NCBI RefSeq assembly: GCF_002157895.1
Contig: NZ_CP021377.1
Location: 2,976,001 to 3,040,000 of the forward strand
Length of the DNA: 64,000 nucleotides
Origin: Oceanisphaera profunda
Lineage (GTDB): Bacteria; Pseudomonadota; Gammaproteobacteria; Enterobacterales; Aeromonadaceae
Direction of reading: 5' to 3'
The position numbers and the translations under genes are program-made. How positions within the stretch are numbered: position 1 is the first letter of the stretch; every line of letters begins with the position of its first letter. Positions 51,013 to 60,488 of this stretch are shown piece after piece. The notes under the pieces are model-generated. The model made no database searches and was not told where the DNA came from. It was given only the letters and a program-made list of their open reading frames with translations.

Positions 51013-51294
51013 ATGGAAAATGAATTGAATAACAAAGTGGTATTAGAAGTATTCGATAAAATTCGCAACCACGGCGAGCCCTATGAAGATGGTCATATAC
51101 TAGAAGGCATTATCGCCAGCAGTGACTTTGATGGTTACAGCGTGCTGTTATCAGGCAGTGGTGTGACCTTGCAGCTGAACTTTCACCAAAGTTATAAATT
51201 TGACTACGCGAGTGAAAAGCTCAAAGCGCAGTTTATGGACAAGATTGATTACATACACCGTAACTACAATAACCGCAGCGCCAGCAGCGAGTAG
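51013..51294 (+). CDS. DUF3081 family small protein
   Basis: 93 residues. The pattern VVLEVFDKIRNHGEPYEDGH, LEGIIASSDFDGYSVLLSG, VTLQLNFHQSYKFDY and IDYIHRNY corresponds to DUF3081, a small cytosolic family of Vibrio/Aeromonas-type bacteria. Function unknown. AGGAGG lies seven bases ahead of the ATG. A long palindrome separates it from the SLC13 gene and a bidirectional terminator from dbpA. Confidence 0.82.
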   Translation: MENELNNKVVLEVFDKIRNHGEPYEDGHILEGIIASSDFDGYSVLLSGSGVTLQLNFHQSYKFDYASEKLKAQFMDKIDYIHRNYNNRSASSE

Positions 51295-51344
51295 TCGCAA
51301 ACGCCTAACGCAGTGCTTCTGCGGTAATTCATGCGCACATAAAA

Positions 51345-51377
51345 AAGCACCGAGCTGATAAGACTCGGTGCTTTTTT
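51345..51377. terminator. Bidirectional terminator between DUF3081 gene and dbpA
   Basis: AAGCACCGAG (51345-51354) pairs with CTCGGTGCTT (51364-51373), flanked by A6 and T6. Same stem as at 31789. Confidence 0.9.
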
Positions 51378-51430
51378 GTATTTTTAATTTCTAGCTTCTC
51401 GTCTTTTTGATTCACTCTTGTGAGCTTTCA

Positions 51431-51475
51431 AGTGACGTTTTGCTGTGCAAAATCAGCCGACTAACGCGGCTTCTA
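51431..51475. repeat. Family C repeat, copy 2
   Basis: AAGTGACGTTTTGCTGTGCA then AAATCAGCCGACTAACGCGG, matching 31852-31895 including the preceding TGACGTTTT. Confidence 0.6.
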
Positions 51476-51527
51476 CCGACTAGAAATTACATCTTTTATG
51501 CTTGGCGCTTCACGTTCAATTGATCAG

Positions 51528-52904
51528 TTAGATCTGACGTACTTTAACGATACGACCTTTGATTTTGCCTTGCTGCAGGTGCTTCAGCGCCTGCTTGGCG
51601 ACGTCTTTGTGCACGGCCACATAAGACTGCATTTCTGAGATATTAATCTTGCCTACTTGGTCGCCTTTAATGCCGGCTTCGCCAGTTAAGGCACCGAGAA
51701 TATCGCCGGCACGAATTTTACTCTTACGACCACCGGCAATGTTTAAGGTCACCATGTCCGGCTGCAGCGGTGGGGTATTGCTGTTCAGTTCAGCCAGCGT
51801 TCCCTGCACGATAGTCGCGTTTTGATATTCTTCTATCAAGTGCACGCGGTACGCTTCTTGCGGGCTGTACAAGCTCAACGCCAAACCTTGCTGACCGGCG
51901 CGGCCAGTACGACCCACGCGGTGCACGTGCACTTCGGGATCTTGGGTAATGTCGTAGTTAATGACCGCCGCCAGCTCTTTAATGTCCAAGCCACGGGCGG
52001 CTACGTCAGTGGCCACCAGAATATTAGCGCTACCATTGGTAAAGCGGATCAGTACCTGATCGCGCTCTCTTTGCTCAAGGTCACCGTTAAGCGCTAATGC
52101 AGCAAAGCCTAATTCCGTTAAGTGGTCTGCCACTTCTTGGCAGGCGCGCTTGGTATTACAAAACACTACCGCCGAGCGCGGCGCATAATGGGCCAATAAG
52201 GTGGCCAATGCTTGCTTTCGCAAATGCGGCGACACTTCAAATAGCAATTGCACTATGGTGTCGGCGCGATTTTCATCGGCCACCGAAACGCGCTCAGGGT
52301 TTTGCTGTAAACCGCGGCTTAAATCGGCGATACCATTTGGATAGGTGGCTGAGAACAATAAGGTTTGGCGAGCTTTGGGGGCATACGCCACTACTTGCTC
52401 AATGTCATAGGCAAAACCCATGTCCAGCATGCGGTCAGCTTCATCCAACACCAAGGTATTGAGATGATCTAAGTGCAAGCTGCCTTGCTCTAAGTGCTTA
52501 AGCATGCGCCCTGGCGTGCCCACTACAATGTGTGCGCCAAACTCTAACGAGGCAGTTTGCGCCGAGGTGGGCGAGCCACCACAAAGCACCACTAGCTTTA
52601 CGTTAGCCATGGCGCGCGCTAAACGACGCAGCTCTTGAGCTACCTGATCCGCCAGCTCACGAGTGGGGCAAATGACCATGGTTTGCACGGCCAAGTGGTT
52701 GACGTTTAAGCGTGCCAGCAACGCCAAGCCAAAGGCCACGGTTTTACCGCTACCCGTACTGGCCTGAGCAATCACGTCTTTGCCGTTTAACATCAATGGC
52801 AAACTTTGCGCCTGAATGGGCGTCATGCGCGTGTATTCAAGGCTAGTAAGGTTGTCGACGAGGGCTGGGTCCAGCGACAGGGTAGAAAATTCGGTTTGGG
52901 TCAC
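51528..52904 (-). CDS. dbpA: ATP-dependent RNA helicase DbpA
   Basis: A 458-residue DEAD-box helicase that matures the peptidyl-transferase region of 23S rRNA and is activated by hairpin 92. Q motif TRMTPIQAQSLP, Walker A ASTGSGKT (48-55), DEAD in LVLDEADRMLD, SAT in FSATYPNG, and HRVGRTGRAG all intact. The C-terminal DbpA RNA-binding domain (KSKIRAGDILGALTGEAGIK, ISEMQSYVAVHKDVA) distinguishes it from other DEAD-box proteins. Follows glnD on the same strand after 177 bp, probably with its own promoter. Terminated by the shared hairpin at 51345. Confidence 0.96.
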   Translation of the reverse strand: MTQTEFSTLSLDPALVDNLTSLEYTRMTPIQAQSLPLMLNGKDVIAQASTGSGKTVAFGLALLARLNVNHLAVQTMVICPTRELADQVAQELRRLARAMANVKLVVLCGGSPTSAQTASLEFGAHIVVGTPGRMLKHLEQGSLHLDHLNTLVLDEADRMLDMGFAYDIEQVVAYAPKARQTLLFSATYPNGIADLSRGLQQNPERVSVADENRADTIVQLLFEVSPHLRKQALATLLAHYAPRSAVVFCNTKRACQEVADHLTELGFAALALNGDLEQRERDQVLIRFTNGSANILVATDVAARGLDIKELAAVINYDITQDPEVHVHRVGRTGRAGQQGLALSLYSPQEAYRVHLIEEYQNATIVQGTLAELNSNTPPLQPDMVTLNIAGGRKSKIRAGDILGALTGEAGIKGDQVGKINISEMQSYVAVHKDVAKQALKHLQQGKIKGRIVKVRQI

Positions 52905-53081
52905 AAAGAAACTCTTATGTTTAAAATAGAAAATGAAAATACAGGGGATTGAAAAATACTGGTGCGCTAAGGCGGGCTCTCATAATAGCAGAAAACCCGA
53001 TAGCGTGTTGTTTTTTGCTGCAAATCAACACCCAGCGGCGAGCGTTAAGCGCCAACACAAGGCATACGGCGGTAGGCGGAG

Positions 53082-55712
53082 TTATTCCGCCTCTACTTGC
53101 TTGAGCTCCGCCACTATTTTTACGCGCAGCTCAGCCTGTTGTAGCTCTGTTAAAGGCTGATTGTCGGCATTGGTTAGACTAAAAAAGTCTTCTACGCGCT
53201 CGCCGATAGTAGTGATTTTTGCCGCGTGTAAATTTAACTGCAGTTGGCTAAACACATTACCAATGCGCGCCAATAAGCCAGGGGTATCGAGGGCTATCAG
53301 CTCCATTAGGCTGCGTTTATGGGTGCGTTTTGGGTGCAAAAAATTTACCTCAGTGGCCACGGTAAACTCCCGATGGCGCCGCGAGGGCGGGCGAATACGA
53401 ATTAACGGCGCCTGGCTGCTTTCTAGAGTGTCCGTTAAGCGCTGACACAGCTCGGCAAGGCGGTCGCCGCTGACCGGTTGGCCATCGGGCTCGAGCACGA
53501 TAAAGGTATCCAGCGCATAACCGTCTTTTGAGGTCATGATCTGCGCATCATGGATGTTAAGATTTTTTTGATCCAAGGCCGCCGCCACTCGGCCAAATAA
53601 GTTTGGGGAGTCTTGGCAATAAATAAACAGCTCGCTGCCGCCACGTCCCGGTTGTTGGCTAATTTGCACCAAGGGCCCAGGATTATCGGCGTGAGCCAAA
53701 ATATGGCGACTGTGCCAGGCAATTTGTTCTGGGGTATGACGCAAAAAATAATCGGCGGTAAAACGCGCCCATAAGGGTTTAATTTGCGCTTCTGTGGTGT
53801 CCAGTTGCAATAATATTTGGCGTGCTTGGCGCTGGTTTTCGCGAATCGTTAAGCGCAGATCCGGTGGGTTCTCTAGCCCTTGGCGCAAGGCTTTTTGGGT
53901 TGAGAAGTACAGCTCGCGCAGCAGGCTGCCTTTCCAGTCATTCCACAAATTATCGTTAGTGGCACAAATATCCGCCACCGTTAGCGCATATAAATAGTCG
54001 AGTCGAATTTCATCTTTTACTTGGCTGGCAAACTCGCTGATCACCTCTGGGTCATAAATATCCCGGCGTTGAGCGGTGACCGACATCAACAGATGCTGGC
54101 GCACTAACCACACCACCAAACGGGTGTCGGGCTTGCTTAGTTGGTGTAATTCACAAAATTCCTGAGCATCAATGGCGCCCAGCTCGGAGTGGTCACCACC
54201 ACGGCCCTTGGCAATATCGTGAAACAAGGCGGCTATGTTGAGTAGCTCAGGCTTGCGCAAGCGATTACAAATATCGAAACATAAGGGATGGCTACGCTTG
54301 GCATCGCCATGATGAAAGCGATAAATATTTTTTAATAAACGGTGGGTATGTTCATCCACCGGATAGGCATGAAACATATCAAATTGCATTTGGCCGACAA
54401 TTTTTTGCCACTGGGGCAGGTAGGCGGCCAAAATACCGTAGCGATGCATCAAGGTTAAGGCTAAGCCGCAGCCTTGATGATGGCGCATGAGCATCATAAA
54501 AAAGCGTCGGCATTCGGCATGATCCCATAAGAAGCCGGGTAAATCGCGCCGTGCGTCTCTCAGCAAACGCAGCGTGCTGGAATAAATACCGGTGATCTGG
54601 GGATGCAGTGCGATGTGATAAAACAACCGCATAATGGCCGCCGGTTGTGCCATAAATAATTCAGGGTTGATCACATCAATTAAGGTACCGCGCAGGCGAA
54701 ACTCAGGCGTGAGGTTTCTGACATCCATGGCGATATGGCCGAGAATCGCTTCATCAAACAGCTGCAATAGCATTTCGTTGAGCTCTTGGACACGGCGCAC
54801 GGTTTGATAAAAGCGCTTCATCATTTGCTCTATGGGCTCGTTGCCTTCGCCCGCATATCCGAGTGAGGTAGCCACGGCCCGCTGCCTGTCAAACAACAGC
54901 CGATTATCGGTTCTGTGGGTGGCCATGTGCAGGGCAAAGCGCAGCTTCCATAAGAAGTTCTGACTATCGAGCAGCTCCAGATATTCGTCTTGAGTTAAAA
55001 AATCGTGGCTGACCATTTCATGCAAGGTGGTGGCACCAAAATGGCGACGGGTAACCCAGCTAATGGTCTGAATATCGCGCAAACCGCCGGGGCTGCATTT
55101 AATATCCGGCTCTAATTTATAGCTGGTGTCTTGATATTGTTGATGGCGAGCAATTTGCTCTTGCCGTTTGGCTTCAAAAAAGGCTTGGCTGGACCAAAAT
55201 TTATCCGGCTCTGTGGCAGAGGTTAACTCGGCAAAAGTATGGTAACAGCCGGTTACCAGTCTCGCTTCAATCAGATTGGTGGCGATGGTGAGATCTTGCT
55301 CGCCTTGGCTAATACATTGCGCCACTGAGCGCACACTGTGGCCCACCTCGAGGCGCAAGTCCCACAGCATGGTAATAAAGCGACCGATCCGCTCATTGAT
55401 CCCTTGATTGGCACTGTCTTCACAGAGAATTAATAGGTCGATATCTGAGTAAGGGTGCAGCTCACCACGGCCATAGCCGCCCACGGCCACGAGCGCAATC
55501 CCCAGGTCTTTATCCAGGCCCATGTGTTGCCAAAGGCCGGTAAGCAGTTGGTCCATGTGCTGGGAGCGCGTCACCACCAGCTCAAAGATGTCGTCACCGG
55601 CTTTAAAGCGATTCTCTAGCCAGAGCTGCAGTTCAGCTAACATGGCTTTACAGATAGGCAGCGTGAGCTCAGCGGGGTCGAACAGGGCGGGCGCTAACAG
55701 CGAATGACTCAT
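53082..55712 (-). CDS. glnD: Bifunctional PII uridylyltransferase/uridylyl-removing enzyme GlnD
   Basis: 876 residues from ATG 55712 (the ATG at 55721 is almost inside the AAAGGAG ribosome site, so the second is better spaced). Senses glutamine and controls PII. Order: nucleotidyltransferase with GGYGRGE (78-84) and D90/D92, the GlnD middle domain, an HD domain (ALFHDIAKGRGGDHSELG), and two C-terminal ACT domains (LFIYCQDSPNLFGRVAAALD and LIALDTPGLLARIGNVFSQL). Length matches E. coli GlnD (890). The E. coli neighbours map and dapD are absent; here dbpA and cspD flank it. Confidence 0.96.
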   Translation of the reverse strand: MSHSLLAPALFDPAELTLPICKAMLAELQLWLENRFKAGDDIFELVVTRSQHMDQLLTGLWQHMGLDKDLGIALVAVGGYGRGELHPYSDIDLLILCEDSANQGINERIGRFITMLWDLRLEVGHSVRSVAQCISQGEQDLTIATNLIEARLVTGCYHTFAELTSATEPDKFWSSQAFFEAKRQEQIARHQQYQDTSYKLEPDIKCSPGGLRDIQTISWVTRRHFGATTLHEMVSHDFLTQDEYLELLDSQNFLWKLRFALHMATHRTDNRLLFDRQRAVATSLGYAGEGNEPIEQMMKRFYQTVRRVQELNEMLLQLFDEAILGHIAMDVRNLTPEFRLRGTLIDVINPELFMAQPAAIMRLFYHIALHPQITGIYSSTLRLLRDARRDLPGFLWDHAECRRFFMMLMRHHQGCGLALTLMHRYGILAAYLPQWQKIVGQMQFDMFHAYPVDEHTHRLLKNIYRFHHGDAKRSHPLCFDICNRLRKPELLNIAALFHDIAKGRGGDHSELGAIDAQEFCELHQLSKPDTRLVVWLVRQHLLMSVTAQRRDIYDPEVISEFASQVKDEIRLDYLYALTVADICATNDNLWNDWKGSLLRELYFSTQKALRQGLENPPDLRLTIRENQRQARQILLQLDTTEAQIKPLWARFTADYFLRHTPEQIAWHSRHILAHADNPGPLVQISQQPGRGGSELFIYCQDSPNLFGRVAAALDQKNLNIHDAQIMTSKDGYALDTFIVLEPDGQPVSGDRLAELCQRLTDTLESSQAPLIRIRPPSRRHREFTVATEVNFLHPKRTHKRSLMELIALDTPGLLARIGNVFSQLQLNLHAAKITTIGERVEDFFSLTNADNQPLTELQQAELRVKIVAELKQVEAE

Positions 55713-55787
55713 CACGGCCATCTCCTTTACAAATGAATCGAATAAGGCGTAATGCTACCCCTTACACTATACGTTCACACAACCCCG

Positions 55788-55925
55788 TCTTTTATAGAGG
55801 CCATCTTTAGTCGGCCGGGGGCGCGCAGCGAAATTTTTTTTGTAGTCCCACGCTGTGGTTCTGCAAAGCAGCATGTTTGGCTTTGGCTCGTTCTCTTCAC
55901 GCTGCACCCCTCACTTTTCACCCTT
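55788..55925 (-). repeat. Family C unit and heptad run, reverse orientation
   Basis: Minus strand: GTGAAAAGTGAGGGGTGCAG and GCGTGAAGAGAACGAGCC (55918-55881, heptad-like) and GGCCGACTAAAGATGGCCTC (55819-55800). It fills the space between glnD and the cspD terminator. Confidence 0.5.
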
Positions 55926-55929
55926 ACGT

Positions 55930-55959
55930 ATAAAAACAATAAAGGCGCCGTAGCGCCTT
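55930..55959 (-). terminator. Terminator of cspD
   Basis: Minus strand AAGGCGC-TACG-GCGCCTT (55959-55942) followed by a T-rich TATTGTTTTTA tract. Confidence 0.7.
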
Positions 55960-55991
55960 GATCGTGAGATACTGAGTATCCGTGCTTATTA

Positions 55992-56201
55992 TTATTCGCC
56001 CGCAGATCTAATGCTAACTGCATGATTTCCTTTTGGGCCTTGTTCAATTTTATATTGTACCAACTGGCCCGCTTTGAGGGTTCTATATCCATCCATCTCA
56101 ATGGTGGAGAAATGTGCGAACACATCATCACCGCCGTCCTGTGGGCAGATAAAGCCAAATCCCTTAGCATTATTAAACCACTTCACCGTACCGGTTGTCA
56201 T
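55992..56201 (-). CDS. cspD: Cold-shock-like protein CspD
   Basis: 69 residues from the ATG at 56201, with AAGGG upstream; the frame extends 12 more codons without support. Single OB fold with GTVKWFNNAKGFGFICPQ and DVFAHFSTIEMDGYRTL. The family sequence and its divergence from clpS-clpA, as in E. coli, identify CspD rather than CspA. In E. coli CspD is a stationary-phase, single-strand-binding inhibitor of replication and is degraded by Lon. A short 56-240 bp T-rich leader lies upstream. Confidence 0.93.
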   Translation of the reverse strand: MTTGTVKWFNNAKGFGFICPQDGGDDVFAHFSTIEMDGYRTLKAGQLVQYKIEQGPKGNHAVSIRSAGE

Positions 56202-56681
56202 ACTCTTGCATCCCTTATGCTCAAACATCCTAAACAACGTGATTCGTTTATTAGGGCCGTACTACTCAGATGAGTATTCGGCCACAAATTCACTGTCACT
56301 ATCGGCCTATGCTCGTTGCTTATACTAGCTGCCCCTTACTACCGGGCTATTACTACCTGCATCTCAATACAGGTGAAGCTTTGCCGAGTGCGACCATTAT
56401 AGTATTAAGCGCATACCTGCCTTAATCAATAGTGACGCAAGTCCACTTTAAACAAAGGCTTAACTGAGTCAAGCCTTTGTTTAGCGCTTCACAATGCTGA
56501 ACTAAGACAGTTGACAGCTACTCCATACGCGCTAGTGTGAAGGAAAGACACTCTAAACAGTTCCTGATATCCTGAGGGTACGATACGAGCCAAGGCCGTG
56601 GATTTTAAGGGTGTTAATGTCAGTAACTAGGGCATAGCGCAATCAGGAACTGTGATTTAGAGTGATGGTTAGAGTAACGAT
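56202..56681. other. Divergent cspD/clpS promoter region, 480 bp
   Basis: No gene. The half near cspD is AT-rich and likely holds its promoter and leader. The half near clpS carries a 116-bp inverted-repeat structure (56549-56664). Confidence 0.5.
56549..56664 (+). repeat. 20-bp inverted repeat upstream of clpS
   Basis: CACTCTAAACAGTTCCTGAT (56549-56568) pairs with ATCAGGAACTG..TTTAGAGTG (56642-56664), interrupted only by a 3-nt bulge (TGA). The loop is about 73 nt. The right arm ends 17 nt before the clpS start. It could be a regulatory hairpin of the leader or the ends of a small insertion. Confidence 0.75.
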
Positions 56682-57005
56682 ATGAGCAGGAGTACGCATC
56701 AGACTGATGGTGACCTATTAAAAGACAAAGAGGTGGAAGAAATTGCGCTGCAACCCCCTCCTATGTACAAGGTCATCTTGAACAATGACGACTACACGCC
56801 CATGGAATTTGTGGTGGAGGTGCTACAGCGATTTTTCGCCATGGATGAGGATAAAGCCACCCAAGTTATGATGGCCGTCCATTATCAAGGTAAAGGGGTC
56901 TGCGGTCGGTTTACGGCAGAAATAGCAGAAACCAAAGTAGCACAAGTCAACCAATACGCCCGGCTACATGAACATCCGTTGTTGTGTAGCATGGAGCAAG
57001 AATAA
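56682..57005 (+). CDS. clpS: ClpAP adaptor ClpS
   Basis: 107 residues. Delivers N-end-rule substrates to ClpAP. The flexible N-terminus (1-27) is followed by [20 protein letters not shown], the recognition-pocket stretch; [20 protein letters not shown] and [20 protein letters not shown] complete the fold. Its companion ligases aat and bpt occur 3-4 kb downstream. Followed by clpA after 48 bp. The start lies just after the right arm of a long inverted repeat. Confidence 0.96.
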   Translation: MSRSTHQTDGDLLKDKEVEEIALQPPPMYKVILNNDDYTPMEFVVEVLQRFFAMDEDKATQVMMAVHYQGKGVCGRFTAEIAETKVAQVNQYARLHEHPLLCSMEQE

Positions 57006-57053
57006 GTAAATACCCGCCGCAACGGGACACCGAAGTTTTTAGGGGAGGTGCCT

Positions 57054-59309
57054 ATGTTGAACAAAGATCTTGAGAGCACGTTGAATGATGCGTTCAATGA
57101 CGCGCGCCGTGCTCGCCACGAGTTCATGACGGTGGAGCACCTGCTACTCGCGTTGTTGAATAATCCTGCAGCCAAAGAAGCGTTAATCGCCTGTGGTGCT
57201 GAGCTTGAGCAGTTGCGCCGCGAAACGCAGTTGTTTATCGAGCAAACCACGCCCTTGTTACCGGTTGGCGATGTAGAGATTGAAACCCAGCCTACTTTGG
57301 GTTTTCAGCGAGTCTTACAACGCGCGGTTTTTCATGTGCAATCGTCTGGTAACGCCGAAGTTACCGGCGCCAATGTGCTGGTTGCTATTTTTAGCGAGCA
57401 AGAGTCACAAGCGGCCTACTTGCTGAAAAAAATTCAAATCAGCCGCTTAGATGTGGTGAACTTCTTATCCCATGGGGTGCGTAAAGACGAGCAGCCCGAA
57501 GATAAAGCAGCTTCATCCCAAGACGATGGCAGTGAAGAGGCGGCCAGCAACCAAACCGAAGGCTTTGTGATTAACCTCAACCAATCGGTGAAAGACGGTC
57601 GCATCGACCCCTTAATTGGTCGCGAGCAAGAGGTGAGTCGTGCCATTCAAGTGTTGTGTCGTCGCCGTAAAAATAACCCACTGCTGGTGGGTGAGGCAGG
57701 GGTGGGTAAAACCGCCATTGCCGAGGGCTTAGCCTATCGTATCGTGCATGGCGATGTGCCGGAGATCATGGCCGACAATATTATTTATTCCCTCGATATG
57801 GGCGCACTGTTGGCCGGTACTAAATACCGAGGTGATTTTGAGAAGCGTTTTAAAGCGCTGCTTAAACAGTTTGAAAAACAGAAAGGCGCGATTCTGTTTA
57901 TCGATGAAATTCACACCATTATCGGTGCCGGTGCGGCTTCTGGTGGACAGCTGGATGCGGCCAATCTTCTAAAACCCATGTTGTCTAGCGGCCAAATTCG
58001 CTGCATGGGCTCCACTACCTATCAGGAATACAGCCAGATTTTTGAGAAAGACCGTGCCTTGGCTCGTCGTTTTCAGAAAATCGATATTCCAGAGCCGTCC
58101 GTGGAAGACACCACCAAAATCTTAATGGGCTTGAAAAGCCGTTATGAAGCCCATCACGACGTGCGTTACACCACTCCGGCCATTAAAGCGGCGGCGGAGC
58201 TATCAGCCAAATACATCAACGATCGTCATTTGCCCGATAAGGCCATTGATGTGATTGATGAGGCGGGTGCAAGAATCCGCATGCTGCCGCCCTCTAAGCG
58301 CAAGAAGACCATAGGCGTGAGTGACATCGAGGCCATAGTGGCCAAGATTGCGCGCATTCCAGAAAAGTCTGTCTCTAGCTCTGATAAAGAAGCCCTGAAG
58401 ACGCTGGAGTCCAAGCTGAAGATGGTAGTGTTTGGCCAAGACAAGGCCATAGAAGTACTGACCGACGCCATTCGCTTGAGTCGCTCAGGCCTTGGCAACG
58501 AGAAGCGCCCCATTGGCTCCTTCTTGTTTGCCGGGCCCACAGGTGTGGGTAAAACCGAGGTCACTCAGCAGCTGGCGCGGGTGCTGGGCATAGAGCTGGT
58601 GCGCTTTGATATGTCTGAGTATATGGAAGCACACACGGTATCCCGTTTGATTGGTGCGCCGCCCGGCTACGTAGGTTATGAGCAAGGGGGTCTGTTGACC
58701 GATGCGGTAATTAAGCACCCGCACGCGGTAGTGCTGCTTGATGAAATCGAAAAAGCGCACTCGGATGTGTTTAACCTGTTATTGCAGGTAATGGATAACG
58801 GCACGCTAACCGATAACAGCGGACGCAAAGCGGATTTTCGCAATGTGATTTTAGTGATGACCACCAACGCCGGCGTACAACAAACCGTGCGCCAATCCAT
58901 TGGTTTTCAGGAGCAAGACAATAGTCCGGATGCCATGATTGAAATCAACCGTACCTTTGCCCCTGAGTTTCGTAACCGACTCGACCATATTATGTGGTTT
59001 AACCACTTGGATATGGCGGTTATTTATCAGGTGGTGGATAAGTTTATTGTGGAGCTGCAAGCCCAGCTTGATGCGAAAGGCGTATCGATGGAGGTCAGCG
59101 AACCCGCAAGAGCTTGGTTAGCTGAGCAGGGGTATGATAAGTCGATGGGGGCAAGGCCCATGGGCCGAGTGATACAAGAACAGCTGAAAAAGCCGCTGGC
59201 CAACGAGTTGCTGTTTGGCGAACTGGTTGCTGGCGGCTCGGTTAAGGTCACCTTGCAAGACAACAAACTGCATTTTGACTATCAGTCGGAAGCCTCTTTG
59301 GCTCATTAA
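57054..59309 (+). CDS. clpA: ClpAP protease ATPase subunit ClpA
   Basis: 751 residues. The ATG at 57054 (MLNKDLESTLNDAF, as in E. coli ClpA) is used, with AGGGGAGG ahead; the in-frame GTG two codons earlier is unlikely. N-domain to about 140, a charged linker (144-168), AAA1 with GEAGVGKT (213-220) and DEIHTIIGAGAASG, AAA2 with GPTGVGKT (494-501) and LLDEIEKAH, and the ClpP-contact loop region. Forms hexamers that unfold substrates into ClpP, which is not in the window. Strong terminator downstream. Confidence 0.97.
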   Translation: MLNKDLESTLNDAFNDARRARHEFMTVEHLLLALLNNPAAKEALIACGAELEQLRRETQLFIEQTTPLLPVGDVEIETQPTLGFQRVLQRAVFHVQSSGNAEVTGANVLVAIFSEQESQAAYLLKKIQISRLDVVNFLSHGVRKDEQPEDKAASSQDDGSEEAASNQTEGFVINLNQSVKDGRIDPLIGREQEVSRAIQVLCRRRKNNPLLVGEAGVGKTAIAEGLAYRIVHGDVPEIMADNIIYSLDMGALLAGTKYRGDFEKRFKALLKQFEKQKGAILFIDEIHTIIGAGAASGGQLDAANLLKPMLSSGQIRCMGSTTYQEYSQIFEKDRALARRFQKIDIPEPSVEDTTKILMGLKSRYEAHHDVRYTTPAIKAAAELSAKYINDRHLPDKAIDVIDEAGARIRMLPPSKRKKTIGVSDIEAIVAKIARIPEKSVSSSDKEALKTLESKLKMVVFGQDKAIEVLTDAIRLSRSGLGNEKRPIGSFLFAGPTGVGKTEVTQQLARVLGIELVRFDMSEYMEAHTVSRLIGAPPGYVGYEQGGLLTDAVIKHPHAVVLLDEIEKAHSDVFNLLLQVMDNGTLTDNSGRKADFRNVILVMTTNAGVQQTVRQSIGFQEQDNSPDAMIEINRTFAPEFRNRLDHIMWFNHLDMAVIYQVVDKFIVELQAQLDAKGVSMEVSEPARAWLAEQGYDKSMGARPMGRVIQEQLKKPLANELLFGELVAGGSVKVTLQDNKLHFDYQSEASLAH

Positions 59310-59342
59310 CGCCACTGCTGTGCTTACAGCCACTTAATGCCA

Positions 59343-59382
59343 ATAGGCCCGCCACCTTAAACGAGGGGCGGGCCTATTTTTA
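59343..59382 (+). terminator. Terminator of clpS-clpA
   Basis: ATAGGCCCGCC (59343-59353) pairs with GGCGGGCCTAT (59367-59377), followed by T5. Confidence 0.9.
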
Positions 59383-59488
59383 TTCAAGAGGCGCAGGCCA
59401 ACAGAACAGAAGTGAGCAAAGCACCCAAACGTTAAACAGCAGGCGTCAGTAATGAGCCTTTAACCTTTGGGTGTCACTGGCGAACGGA

Positions 59489-59719
<231 letters not shown>

Positions 59720-59783
59720 TTAACGCAGGCAATAAAAGCGGCCGAAATGATGGCAGATTTCGGCCTCACTGTAAAGTTTCCGC

Positions 59784-60488
59784 TCAGTCTTTCATCCCGT
59801 GCCAAGTTCCGGCAATGAGTCGCTGATGGGGGCGGAAGTGTTGTTTATAATTCATTTTTGCACATTCATCCACCTGATAACCCAGATAAAGCCATTGTTT
59901 GGCTGTTTTTTGCGCTATCTTGAGCTGCGTTAACACAGCAAAGGTGCCCAGTGAGCGGTGCGCTAACGCCGGTTCAAAAAAAGTGTACATGGCGCTCATC
60001 GACTGGCTTAAGGTGTCGGTGACTGCCACCGCCACTAACTTTTTCTCCAGCCTAAATTCAATAAAAGTCGGTGGCAACCAATCACAAAGCACAAAGCCCT
60101 CATATTGGCCATGGCTGGCCGGATACATGGCGCCGTCAAGGTGGCGTTGATTAATATAGCGCTGATAAAGCTCAAAGTATGCGGGATGGTCGCTGTCACT
60201 GACGGTAATCTCTATATCGCGATTATTGCGGGCAATGCGTTTTTGACTACGGGTCGGCGCAAAGTGCGCCACATCAATGCGCAACGATTGGCAGGCGGTG
60301 CAGCCCTGACAATGAGGCCGATAAATATCACTGCCGCTGCGGCGAAAGCCAGCACTGAGCAGTTGTTCGTAATCTTGAGCGTTAAGCCGGTTTTTATCCA
60401 GCAGCACCAATAATTGCTCTTGTTGCTGAGGTAAATAACTGCAGGCGTGAGGCGGAGTTAATCCCACCTTAAGGTTCACTTCTTTCAT
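59784..60488 (-). CDS. bpt: Aspartate/glutamate leucyltransferase Bpt
   Basis: 234 residues. Adds Leu from Leu-tRNA to N-terminal Asp/Glu, making N-end-rule substrates for ClpS. N-terminal CSYLPQQQEQLLVLLD, the Cys cluster CQGCTACQSLRIDV, and GATE-like MYTFFEPALAHRSLGTFAVL with YLGYQVDECAKMNYK in the C-terminal half match the bacterial ATE/Bpt family. E. coli lacks bpt; Vibrio and Pseudomonas have it next to aat, as here. Its start overlaps the aat stop (ATGA), so the two ligases are translated together. Confidence 0.95.
   Translation of the reverse strand: MKEVNLKVGLTPPHACSYLPQQQEQLLVLLDKNRLNAQDYEQLLSAGFRRSGSDIYRPHCQGCTACQSLRIDVAHFAPTRSQKRIARNNRDIEITVSDSDHPAYFELYQRYINQRHLDGAMYPASHGQYEGFVLCDWLPPTFIEFRLEKKLVAVAVTDTLSQSMSAMYTFFEPALAHRSLGTFAVLTQLKIAQKTAKQWLYLGYQVDECAKMNYKQHFRPHQRLIAGTWHGMKD

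Noticed and set aside
59310-59488. Possible tRNA-Ser gene between clpA and infA, as in E. coli
   Set aside because: Only a terminator is present; no cloverleaf or TTCGA-type T-loop sequence.
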